Assembly: GCF_004123145.1 (NCBI RefSeq)
Contig: NZ_SDKC01000001.1
Location: forward strand, 1,383,501 to 1,447,500
Direction of reading: 5' to 3'
Length of the DNA stretch: 64,000 nucleotides
DNA from: Blautia faecicola
Lineage (GTDB): Bacteria > Bacillota > Clostridia > Lachnospirales > Lachnospiraceae
The position numbers and the translations under genes were made by a program. This document shows positions 49,380 through 57,542 of this stretch, piece by piece (the first letter of the stretch is position 1; every line of letters starts with the position of its first letter). Below the pieces are notes generated by a model that saw nothing but the letters and a program-made list of their open reading frames with translations, was not told the DNA's origin and did no database searches.

Positions 49380-51287
49380 ATGCCAGGACCAGGACAAAGA
49401 GGACCGAGAGGTCCGAAACCCCAGGTTGAAAATCCGGGAAAACTGATGGGACGTCTTTTAAAATATGTCGGAAAAAATTATGGAATTCATCTGGTGATCG
49501 TGGCAGTGTGTATTTTCGTCAGTGTCATAGCCAATGTCCAGGGAACCATGTTTATGAAGAATCTTATCGATCTGTATATCATGCCACTGATCGGGCAGAA
49601 CAGTCCGGATTTCGGTCCGCTGCTTGGAGCGATCCTGAAGGTTGCGGTATTCTATCTGATCGGTGTTTTGGCTACCTTTTCCTATAACCGGATCATGGTA
49701 TATGTGACACAGGGAACACTGAAGAATCTGAGAAATGATATGTTCCATCACATGGAGAGTCTTCCAATCAAATATTTTGATACCCATGCGCACGGCGATA
49801 TCATGTCGATTTACACGAACGATATCGATACGCTGCGTCAGATGATCAGCCAGAGTATGCCACAGCTGTTATCCAGTGTGATCACGATTGTCAGTGTCTT
49901 TGTCAGCATGATCATTCTGAGTATACCGCTGACACTCGTATCTCTGGTGATGATCGCCATCATGCTGTTTACTACGAAGAAAGTAGCAGGACTGAGCGGT
50001 AGATATTTCCTTGCACAACAGAAATCTCTGGGTGCGGTAAATGGTTATATCGAAGAGATGATGGAAGGACAGAAAGTAGTAAAAGTGTTCTGTCATGAAG
50101 AAGAGAGTCTGGAAAAGTTCAATCAGTTAAACGATGAACTCTATGACAGTGCCAACAATGCGAACAAATACGGCAATATCCTGGGACCGGTCAATGCACA
50201 GCTGGGAAATGTCAGCTATGTGGTATGTGCGATCGCAGGTGGTATCTTTGCTACTTATGGAGTCGGCGGTCTGACCCTTGGTGCACTGGCAAGTTTCCTG
50301 ACCTTTAACAAGAGTATCAACATGCCGATCAACCAGGTCAGCCAGCAGTTAAACAGTGTGGTTATGGCACTGGCAGGTGCAGACCGTATCTTCCGTATCC
50401 TGGATGAAAAACCGGAACTGGACGAAGGGTATGTTACACTGGTTAATGCGGAAGTTGAAAACGGAGAAGTACGGGAAGCACAGAAACATACAGGTCACTG
50501 GGCATGGAAACATTACCACAAAGCGGATAATACAACAACTTATCAGCTGTTGGAAGGTGATGTGGTATTTAACGGTGTGGATTTTGGATATGATGAGAAA
50601 AAGATGGTTCTGCATGATATCAAGCTCTTTGCAAAACCGGGTCAGAAGATTGCATTTGTTGGTTCTACCGGAGCAGGAAAGACCACGATCACCAATCTGA
50701 TCAACCGTTTTTATGATATCCAGGATGGAAAGATCCGATATGATGGTATCAATATCAACAAGATCAAAAAAACAGATCTGCGTCGTTCTCTGGGCATCGT
50801 TCTTCAGGATACGCAGCTGTTTACGAATACGGTTATGGAAAATATCCGTTACGGAAAGCTGGATGCTACGGATGAAGAGGTGATCGCGGCGGCTAAACTG
50901 GCGAATGCGGATGGATTTATCCGGAGACTGCCGGAAGGATATCAGACGAAACTGACGAATAACGGTGCCAATCTGAGCCAGGGGCAGAGACAGCTTCTGT
51001 CTATCGCCCGTGCAGCGGTAGCGGATCCGCCGGTGCTGATCCTGGATGAAGCGACTTCTTCGATTGATACCAGAACGGAGAAGCTGGTACAGGATGGTAT
51101 GGATAAGCTGATGCATGGACGAACCACTTTCGTCATAGCACACCGCCTGTCCACCGTAAGAAACAGTGACTGTATTATGGTCCTTGAAAACGGACGTATC
51201 ATCGAGCGTGGAACCCATGATCAGCTGATCGAAGAAAAAGGAAAATATTATCAGTTATATACCGGAAATACCGGAGAACTGGCATAA
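49380..51287 (+). CDS. Heterodimeric multidrug ABC exporter, catalytic half
   Basis: 635 residues: a Gly/Pro-rich N-terminal tail (about 1-20), six membrane helices (about 35-330), and an ATPase domain with canonical Walker A GSTGAGKTT, Walker B LILDEATSSID and IAHRLST. The signature is NLSQGQRQ rather than LSGGQ, so the site completed by this signature is the one expected to be weak. About 40 extra residues (near 365-395) sit between the membrane domain and the ATPase. Co-transcribed with marR and the other half; likely a drug or peptide exporter. Confidence 0.88.
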   Translation: MPGPGQRGPRGPKPQVENPGKLMGRLLKYVGKNYGIHLVIVAVCIFVSVIANVQGTMFMKNLIDLYIMPLIGQNSPDFGPLLGAILKVAVFYLIGVLATFSYNRIMVYVTQGTLKNLRNDMFHHMESLPIKYFDTHAHGDIMSIYTNDIDTLRQMISQSMPQLLSSVITIVSVFVSMIILSIPLTLVSLVMIAIMLFTTKKVAGLSGRYFLAQQKSLGAVNGYIEEMMEGQKVVKVFCHEEESLEKFNQLNDELYDSANNANKYGNILGPVNAQLGNVSYVVCAIAGGIFATYGVGGLTLGALASFLTFNKSINMPINQVSQQLNSVVMALAGADRIFRILDEKPELDEGYVTLVNAEVENGEVREAQKHTGHWAWKHYHKADNTTTYQLLEGDVVFNGVDFGYDEKKMVLHDIKLFAKPGQKIAFVGSTGAGKTTITNLINRFYDIQDGKIRYDGININKIKKTDLRRSLGIVLQDTQLFTNTVMENIRYGKLDATDEEVIAAAKLANADGFIRRLPEGYQTKLTNNGANLSQGQRQLLSIARAAVADPPVLILDEATSSIDTRTEKLVQDGMDKLMHGRTTFVIAHRLSTVRNSDCIMVLENGRIIERGTHDQLIEEKGKYYQLYTGNTGELA

Positions 51288-51314
51288 ATACCGGACATCA
51301 CAGAAGATGTCGGG

Positions 51315-51362
51315 AGAACCGCCGGAGACAGGTGAATATTTGCATCTGTCTCCGGCGGTTCT
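51315..51362 (+). terminator. Perfect 17-bp hairpin after the ABC exporter
   Basis: AGAACCGCCGGAGACAG (51315-51331) and its exact complement (51346-51362). The following T-tract is short (TTACG), so termination may be incomplete. Confidence 0.7.
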
Positions 51363-51438
51363 TACGTTGCATGATATGGTTACTGTTTGCAATTCCGAAT
51401 AAGAGTATGGTAAAATGACAGTAAGTATAAACTAACAG

Positions 51439-51594
51439 GATGTGCAGGATCGCTGTGTGGAGCTTGGGCTTACCACGCATGAAAAGATCAGAAATAACAG
51501 CAAGCGGTTCAAGCTGATCTGTATTCCGGGATACATGCTGTATATTCTGGTATGCGTCTATGGGATCAATGGCGCACGCGATTTTGTGTCCTGA
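51439..51594 (+). pseudogene. C-terminal remnant of a small membrane protein
   Basis: A 51-codon open segment with no start codon reads DVQDRCVELGLTTHEK and then a single membrane helix (LICIPGYMLYILVCVYG), ending at TGA 51592. It looks like the tail of a lost membrane protein. Family not recognised. Confidence 0.35.
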
Positions 51595-51607
51595 TTTGTT
51601 GCATTAT

Positions 51608-51640
51608 ATATCAATAGTTCGTTCGGTGAACTCATCTTAT
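51608..51640 (+). repeat. R1-like repeat, copy 5 (divergent)
   Basis: TTGCAT..ATATCAATAG followed by AGTTC-gttcggt-GAACT. The stem sequence differs completely from other R1 copies but still pairs. Confidence 0.5.
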
Positions 51641-51643
51641 TCG

Positions 51644-51952
51644 TTATTTTATTTTTGCTATGGTATCGTGGCATACGGTGCCGTCTTCGGCGATCGTAGA
51701 TTTTCGGATGAATCTTGCATGATGCCTTAATACACCGAGGGCGTACCAGTCATGGGTGCAAAATACGGTACAGAATTCCGGATAGCCATGGGATTTGCAG
51801 GTGTCGAAGTACAGACATCTGCTGATCTCATAGGTAAATCCCCTGTCATCATCCTGCAGGATCCGGGTGTCCCAGCAGATACTTTTGGAATCGGAAAGAT
51901 CATCCATCAGGGACTGGCGCACGATTTTATAACCAGCAGGTAATAAATCAAC
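51644..51952 (-). pseudogene. Truncated L-2-amino-thiazoline-4-carboxylic acid hydrolase-like fragment
   Basis: On the minus strand about 100 codons match the C-terminal half of the ATC hydrolase family (PF14196 type): GFTYEISRCLYFDTCKSHG, then FCTHDWYALGVL and a final TVCHDTI. The N-terminal half is absent and the frame begins inside the oppositely oriented LysR fragment. Non-functional remnant most likely. Confidence 0.5.
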
Positions 51953-51956
51953 AGCT

Positions 51957-52214
51957 TTGTACAGTACGGAGGAAATTTTTCGCATCGATGCGCACATAGA
52001 ATCTTATGCGATCATGGCGATGGTGGAGCGTGGACTTGGAATCGGGGTGCTCCCGGACATGATCCTGAAACGGATCCCATACCGGATCGCCGTCCGGTCT
52101 TTTCGGACTCCATATTACAGAGAAATCGGACTGGCGATGAAAGACAGAACGAAGCTGACACCTGCGACGCAGATGTTTATCGAATATCTCAGGAAGGCAT
52201 TAGCTGTGACTTAG
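51957..52214 (+). pseudogene. C-terminal fragment of a LysR-family regulator
   Basis: 85 codons matching the end of a LysR effector domain: IESYAIMAMVERGLGIGVLPD and a closing KLTPATQMFIEYLRK. The HTH and most of the sensor domain are missing. Together with the flavodoxin-like piece after it, it looks like a decayed LysR/reductase pair. Confidence 0.6.
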
Positions 52215-52322
52215 CGTTAGTATATTGCAGGAGAATAATATATTCGGCTTTTACGAGGTGACTTGTCTGCCACTATGAGATGAGTTTCTTATTATAAATT
52301 TACAGTTATCAACTATATCGGA

Positions 52323-52448
52323 TTTCATAACAAAGGAATGCTTCTGGCAGGCGGATGTGGATCCACAAACGGAAAACCGCAGATAGATAAGACGAACCAT
52401 CTGAAAGAAGCGTATGCATTTGGAAAAAATATTTATAAAACAGAGTAA
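52323..52448 (+). pseudogene. C-terminal fragment of a flavodoxin/NADPH-FMN reductase-like protein
   Basis: A 41-codon open stretch without a start reads GMLLAGGCGSTNGKPQIDKT and AYAFGKNIYKTE before TAA 52446. The pattern resembles the end of flavodoxin-like oxidoreductases that often accompany LysR genes. Weak but consistent with the surrounding decay. Confidence 0.35.
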
Positions 52449-52477
52449 GAGATCCAGGCGTTTGAGGAGATGAGCAA

Positions 52478-52867
52478 ATGAATTTCACAGATGAAAAAGA
52501 TTACATTATGCGAATGATAAAGGAAACGATAAGAGTATTATTTGTTGTTGCATTTGGAGAAAAATATGTTTCCGTTGAACTGGAAAACAAATATGAAGTA
52601 TCCGGAAAAAACCTGAAAGATTTCCTGGACATGATCGATGTGGGACAGATCAACGAGGCAGAAAATCTGTTTTTAGACAGTATGGACTACACAAACAAAG
52701 AAGCGGTAATGGCGGGAGCACTTTTTTACGAACATATTAACGAAAAAGACAACGAGTTCCTGACGAGCAACAATTATACCAGGGAAGAGGTGCTTTCCGG
52801 CTTTCAGCAATTACTGGAGCAGTCAGGGTATCATGATCTGATCTGCCTGGTGAAAGAAGAGGAATAA
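52478..52867 (+). CDS. Small DUF6483-like protein
   Basis: 129 residues, acidic and predicted helical, cytoplasmic. The N-terminal DYIMRMIKETIRVL and the later TPR-like NLKDFLDMIDVGQINEAEN fit the uncharacterised DUF6483 group. GAGGAGATGAG precedes ATG 52478. It seems intact amid pseudogenes. Function unknown; no partner gene suggests a role. Confidence 0.6.
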   Translation: MNFTDEKDYIMRMIKETIRVLFVVAFGEKYVSVELENKYEVSGKNLKDFLDMIDVGQINEAENLFLDSMDYTNKEAVMAGALFYEHINEKDNEFLTSNNYTREEVLSGFQQLLEQSGYHDLICLVKEEE

Positions 52868-52904
52868 GGCTTAGAACCAATATATTGATTTGTGAGGTGC
52901 TGTT

Positions 52905-53312
52905 ATGAAAATAAAAAGAATAAACCAAGAATTTTCTGTCTGTCAGGTAGAAGACTACTCACTTGTAAATATGGATTCGGAATATTGTTTTATCGAAAAA
53001 ACGGATGAGGAAAAATCGTTAGTATGCCTGACAAAAGAAGTTCCACCTAATGTGATACAACGCGAGGATGACTGGAAAGCCTTTCGCATTCAGGGAACAC
53101 TGGACTTTTCACTGATTGGAATTCTAGCGAGAATTGCTGCGATTCTCGCAGATCATAAAATCTCCATCTTCGCCGTATCCACCTACAATACAGACTATGT
53201 TTTTGTAAAAAAAGAAAACTATACGAAAGCACTGGAAATCCTCGAGGCATCAGGGTATATGATCAGTGACAGAAGAAAAGTGGACATTTGTCCATATTTA
53301 CAAACTCTTTGA
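52905..53312 (+). CDS. ACT-domain protein (CASTOR/ACT_7-like)
   Basis: 135 residues. The first half is a small beta-rich domain; the second (about 60-130) is an ACT-type ligand-binding module (LDFSLIGILARIAAILADHKISIFAVSTYNTDYVFVK), as in small amino-acid-sensing proteins. GAGGTG precedes ATG 52905. There is no catalytic domain, so it is likely a stand-alone sensor. It overlaps the next fragment, and its last residues may be altered by the adjoining rearrangement. Confidence 0.75.
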   Translation: MKIKRINQEFSVCQVEDYSLVNMDSEYCFIEKTDEEKSLVCLTKEVPPNVIQREDDWKAFRIQGTLDFSLIGILARIAAILADHKISIFAVSTYNTDYVFVKKENYTKALEILEASGYMISDRRKVDICPYLQTL

Positions 53313-53472
53313 GAAATTTGGCTTTGATGAAGCCTTTGAGAGAAGTGCAATTAGGGAGCTTCTTGAACTGAAAGGTTCCGGTGCGTCAAAATTTCTTTCC
53401 AAACTGGTGCAGGCAGATATTATTGAAACAGTATCCGGTCACGGGAAAGGAAAATACAAATTCAAAAAGTAA
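53266..53472 (+). pseudogene. Winged-helix C-terminal fragment
   Basis: 68 codons overlapping the end of the ACT gene: AIRELLELKGSGASKFLSKL and GHGKGKYKFKK form a winged-helix tail such as those closing Fic-type or AlbA-type ATP-binding proteins. No ribosome site; probably a remnant fused by deletion. Confidence 0.4.
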
Positions 53473-53514
53473 TACGTTAATTAACCAAAAATTATTATGT
53501 CTTTACGAATAACT

Positions 53515-53705
53515 GCTGTTTACCAACTCCCTCGTAGCCCGTCAGGGCGAGACAGCCTTTTGCTGGTGCTTTTAGCAAAGATGAGATCCGACACCTACCT
53601 ACGGAACCTGCCACTGGCAGCGTCCTTCGGATGCAATGCAACGCAGACTTTCGCGAGCGCCAGCTGGCACTCGTGAATCATAGTCGGAGTTGGTGGCTAC
53701 TGTAA
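53515..53705 (-). ncRNA. Highly structured segment at the 3' flank of the IS110 transposase gene
   Basis: No gene is seen between 53473 and 53781. On the minus strand CCAACTCC (complement of about 53687-53694) can pair with GGAGTTGG (complement of about 53524-53531), enclosing near-palindromes CGAGTGCCAGCTGGCGCTCG, CTGCCA-g-TGGCAG and CTCGCCC-tga-CGGGC..CGAG. IS110/IS1111-family elements encode a bridge/seek RNA in a flanking non-coding end; IS1111-type members carry it on this side. Identity as such an RNA is inferred. Confidence 0.4.
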
Positions 53706-53781
53706 AACCCCTTACCTTCCGTATGGAAAAAAGCGCAAACTATCCCTATCATCTTTTAAGAATGATTTATTCATTTTACAT

Positions 53782-55023
53782 TTATGCGGGAACTGCCTCT
53801 TTTGGTGGTTCCCATCCTAATGCTTTCAACTTCTTTAAGTATGCATGGATCTTCCGCTCTGCATTAAACTGATTGTAGTATTCTGCCCCAAGATCCTGAT
53901 ATTTCACACCGTCTTTCAGGATATGATAAATCGCTATTAAGATCGAATGTGCCACTGCTACATATGCACGTTTCTTGCCACGGTGGGTACTGATCCGTTT
54001 AAACTGGGCATGGAAATAGGAACTTTTATGTCTTACCGCTGCATGTGCACATAATACCAGCGTGGATTTCAGCAATGCATTTCCTTTCCGGATCTTTCCA
54101 CTTTTCCGTTTCTTTGCACTCACATTGTCCCCCGGACATAACCCTGCCCACGATGAGATATGACGGTCGCTGGGAAATCTTTCCATATCTGTTCCGATGA
54201 CAGCTATGATTGTCTGTGCACTGGTGTTACCAATTCCTGTAACATCCTGGATCACCTGGGATGCCTGTTTTTCCTCTGGTTTCATAAAGTTGTCAATCTC
54301 ATCGTTCAGGTTTTCAATATGAACGTTTAATTCATCCAGATGCTGGAGCAGCTCCTTTAACATCCTTCTCTGCAAAGGACTCATAAATCCTTTCAGATCA
54401 TCAAGGATATGTTCTTTCGATGCTTTCAGGTTATGGGCAATCAGTTTTTCTTCATACATCTCATCATATTTTTTCTCATCAATCTCATTTCCTGACAGGA
54501 TATATTCGAGGATCTTCCTGGCACTTTTCCCATTGATATTTGTCACCGTTCCTGACAGTTTGATATTGGCTCCTTCCAGCATCTTCTGCAATCGGTTCAG
54601 TTCCCGCGTACGTTCTCCAACGAGGCTTTTCCTATACTGTACCAGTTCACGCAGTTCTCTCTGGTACTTACTCGGGATATAACTCGGCTGAAGTAATCCG
54701 TGCTGGAGCAGTTCTGCGATCCATTCTGCATCCTTTACATCTGTTTTCCGTCCTGGTACGGCTTTCATATGTGCCGGATTCACTACAATTACATGAAGAC
54801 CATACGATTCCATAATGTTGTACAATGGTTTCCAGTAAGAACCGGTGCTTTCCATCGCAACGATCTCACAGTTGTTTTTTTGCAGCCATTCTGCCAGTTC
54901 CATCAGTTCCCGGGTGGTCGCACCGAATTCCCGGAGCTCTTTCTTTCGTTTATGGTTCAGGCAGGCAACAATCAGTTTTTTGTGTACATCAATACCACAA
55001 CAAATGTCGTAAATTTTATCCAT
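53782..55023 (-). mobile_element. IS110-family transposase (DEDD)
   Basis: 413 residues. The N-terminal DEDD RuvC-like domain has Asp12 (CGIDVHKK), Glu58 (MESTGSYW), Asp95 and Asp98 (KTDVKDAEW). A coiled-coil-rich middle (about 150-260) leads to the C-terminal Transposase_20 domain (VTGIGNTSAQTIIAVIG, SWAGLCPGD, GNALLKSTLVLCAHAA). The gene is uninterrupted and looks functional. It begins with GAGGTATTGAT before the ATG at 55023. IS ends are not defined because the family often lacks terminal inverted repeats. It lies beside a methyltransferase gene lacking its first half. Confidence 0.92.
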
Positions 55024-55034
55024 ATCAATACCTC

Positions 55035-55205
55035 CGGATCTTATTTACGGCACGGTACTCTGTCTTTTGTCAGTTTACTGTACGTCCTTTCGCCAAAAAT
55101 GGCCGGACAGATGGTGGTGCAAATGAGAGTACCGGAAATCAATTTAGCTCACGAGCTACAGGCCCAAGCCGCTAACGATCTTTACCGTTACTTTTAGTAT
55201 AACGG
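55035..55205 (-). ncRNA. Candidate IS110 bridge RNA region upstream of the transposase
   Basis: On the minus strand, just before the transposase start, CGGTACTCT (complement of about 55122-55130) pairs with AGAGTACCG (complement of about 55049-55057). The enclosed loop contains a smaller stem, GTCC-ggccatttttggc-GGAC in outline. Hairpins AACGGTAAAGATCGTT-like and TAGCTCGTGAGCTA lie 5' of it. A multi-stem RNA with internal loops directly upstream of the recombinase is the known position and shape of bridge RNAs in IS110-subgroup elements. Target and donor loops were not assigned. Confidence 0.5.
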
Positions 55206-55233
55206 ATAATGCATTTGTTCCACAATCTTTTCT

Positions 55234-55293
55234 AAACAAAAAAGATATCATTTCCGATGTACCATAACTTACATAGGAAACAATATCTTTTTA
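55234..55293. terminator. Bidirectional hairpin insulating the IS element
   Basis: AAAAAGATATCATTTCC (from 55240) faces GGAAACAATATCTTTTT (ending 55292) with A/T-rich ends on both sides, as in a two-way terminator. It would stop outside transcription from entering the transposase gene. Confidence 0.6.
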
Positions 55294-55343
55294 TGAAAAA
55301 CTTCCGGATGCCACTCCGGTTTTATTCATGGTGTAGCACGCGA

Positions 55344-55841
55344 GGCGCGCATGGGAATTTAGCACAAAAGATCACATATTGTCAGATGGATGCCAGCCAT
55401 CTTGCGTTTGCGGACGAAACCTTTGATGCAGTAGTCAGCCGGAATCTGACCTGGAACCTGGAAGATCCGGAGCAGGCGTATAAAGAATGGATGCGCGTGC
55501 TGAAAAAAGGTGGTATTCTGTTAAATTATGATGCCAACTGGTATCATCATCTCTTTGATGCTGAAAAAAGAGAAGAATATGAGAAAGACAGGCAGATGGT
55601 GACTGAGTCCGGGCTGGAAGATCACTATACCTGTACGGATATCGATACGATGGAAGAGATTGCAAGACAGGTACCGCTCAGCAGGATCGATCGCCCCCGG
55701 TGGGATCAAAAGATACTGCGGGAACTCGGAACAATCAAGGTAAGTGTGGATACGGAAGTCTGGAATCAGGTATGGTCAGAGGTGGAAAAGGTCAACTATC
55801 ATTCGACATCGATGTTTGGTATCGAAGCAGTCAAAGCGTAA
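55344..55841 (+). pseudogene. SAM-dependent methyltransferase lacking its N-terminal half
   Basis: The frame reads AQKITYCQMDASHLAFADETFDAVVSRNLTWNLEDP and continues to a normal end, i.e. motifs II-IV and the C-terminal part of a class I methyltransferase. The SAM-binding GxGxG motif I is missing; upstream sequence is of IS/terminator type. It is a close relative of the broken methyltransferase at 56.9-57.5 kb (both have VISRNLTW/VVSRNLTW and YKEWMRV). Confidence 0.7.
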
Positions 55842-55869
55842 GAATAATACAGGACGGAATGAATGTTAA

Positions 55870-56943
55870 ATGATGAGAAACGATAATAAATTTCAGATAG
55901 CAGGGCAGGAAATAACTCCGGGAGAGAGATGGCAGGGAATGCTGATGATCGGAGGCGGAGAATTTGCTCTTCCGGCTGCGGTTCTGCACGGAGAAAAAGA
56001 AGGAAAGACTGTGTTGATTACTGCTGCCGTGCACTCAGGGGAATATGTGGGTGTGGAGACTGCAGTGGAACTGGCAAATGAATTAAAAATGGAAAAAATC
56101 ACAGGGACAATAGTGATCGTAAAAGTGGTCTGTCCTGCAGAATTCGAGCAGCGGGCCGGAAGTCTCTGCCTGGAAGACGGAAAAAATCTGAACCGGCAGT
56201 TTCCGGGAGATGAAAAGGGAACAAGGACACAGCGGCTTGCCAGCGCAATAGAAAAAGAAATTCACTGTGTGGCAGATTATTATATTGATCTGCACAGTGG
56301 GGATGATTATGAAGATCTGACACCGTTTGTATATTATGCGGGAAAAGGTGAAAAAGAAGTTGTTGAAATTTCCAGAAAAATGGCACAACACGTGGACGTT
56401 CCGTATATGATACGTTCTAATGTATCATCCGGCGGTTCTTATAATTATGCGGCGACCTGTGGAATCCCGAGTATTCTGATCGAACGCGGTGGCATGGGAC
56501 GATGGACGAGAGAAGAAGTAGAGTCCAATAAGCGGGATCTGAAGAACATCCTGCGTTATCTCGGTATATACCGGACCAGCCGTGGCTACTGGAACCATTA
56601 TCCCATGGAAGTGACGGATGTGGTATATCAGTCGGCAAATCAGGCGGGTCTGTGGTATCCGGAGAAAAAGCCGGGAGATATGTTCACGGAAGGAGAAAAG
56701 CTTGGAAAAATCACAGATTATGAAGGGAAAATGCTGGAGACAAGTTACGGTGAGTATGATGGTGTGATTCTTTTTCAGACGGGAAGTCTTCAGGTGACAA
56801 AAGAAGGTCCAATGATCGCGTACGGAAGAATCGCCTACGAAAAGGACAATCGAAAAGAGAAAATAGCCGGTTACTGGACAAAACGAAGTTCCGATTTTAA
56901 AGAACAGCGAAGAGAAGAACTTCACAGTCCGCTGGCTGGATGA
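55870..56943 (+). CDS. M14-type succinylglutamate desuccinylase/aspartoacylase family protein
   Basis: 357 codons. Zinc-site motifs are AAVHSGEYVGVE (His and Glu) and YIDLHSGDDYED (second His); the family's LNRQFPG and the late ILIERGG with its acid are also present. A zinc amidohydrolase or carboxypeptidase acting on a small N-acyl amino acid or peptide is likely. The last 25 or so codons (YWTKRSSDFKEQRREELHSP) do not belong to this family. They match the normal N-terminus of the methyltransferase that follows, so the original stop has been lost and the ORF ends in foreign sequence. Confidence 0.78.
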   Translation: MMRNDNKFQIAGQEITPGERWQGMLMIGGGEFALPAAVLHGEKEGKTVLITAAVHSGEYVGVETAVELANELKMEKITGTIVIVKVVCPAEFEQRAGSLCLEDGKNLNRQFPGDEKGTRTQRLASAIEKEIHCVADYYIDLHSGDDYEDLTPFVYYAGKGEKEVVEISRKMAQHVDVPYMIRSNVSSGGSYNYAATCGIPSILIERGGMGRWTREEVESNKRDLKNILRYLGIYRTSRGYWNHYPMEVTDVVYQSANQAGLWYPEKKPGDMFTEGEKLGKITDYEGKMLETSYGEYDGVILFQTGSLQVTKEGPMIAYGRIAYEKDNRKEKIAGYWTKRSSDFKEQRREELHSPLAG

Positions 56944-57542
56944 AATTGATAAATATTTGCCGGAGGGAGAACATCTGCGGATCCTGGATGTGGGCTGCGG
57001 AACCGGATTTTTCACGATTTTGCTGGCAAAGAGGGGGCATCAGGTGACAGGTATCGATCTGACACCGGACATGATCCTCCATGCGAGAGAACTGGCAAAA
57101 GAAGAAGGAGCAGATTGTGAATTCCATGTCATGGATGCGGAAAATCCGGAATACGAGGATAACACGTTTGACTTCGTGATTTCCCGAAATCTGACCTGGA
57201 CGCTTCCGGATGCACAGAAAGTCTATAAAGAATGGATGCGTGTTGTTAAACTTTGATGCCAATTACGGAGCTGTTGATTTTACGGATACTTCCGATCTTC
57301 CGAAAAATCATGCCCATAATCAGATTGAAAATACACTGATGCAGGAGTGTGAGGATATCAAACGCCAGCTGTCCATAAGCAATTATGCCCGTCCCGCCTG
57401 GGATCTGGAAGCCCTCAGCAACAGTGGTGTGCAGCAGTTCCGGATTGATGTGGGAGTCAGTCAGCGTGTCTACATGGAAAAAAATGCATTCTATAATCCG
57501 ACTCCATTGTTTGCAGTCTGTGGAAAAAAAGGGGACTTATGA
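56860..57542 (+). pseudogene. SAM-dependent methyltransferase broken by two frameshifts
   Basis: Three frames must be joined: YWTKRSSDFKEQRREELHS (in the frame of the peptidase, to about 56928), then RWLDEIDKYLPEGEHLRILDVGCGTGFF through YKEWMRV (to about 57243), then VLLNFDANYG to the stop at 57542. The SAM motif DVGCGTG is intact. At the second junction the LKPGG-like turn is missing, pointing to a small deletion. Not translatable as one protein. Confidence 0.75.

Noticed and set aside
54700-55197. A 165-codon plus-strand frame across the transposase start
   Set aside because: Antisense to the IS110 transposase, extending into the structured RNA region; no family resemblance.
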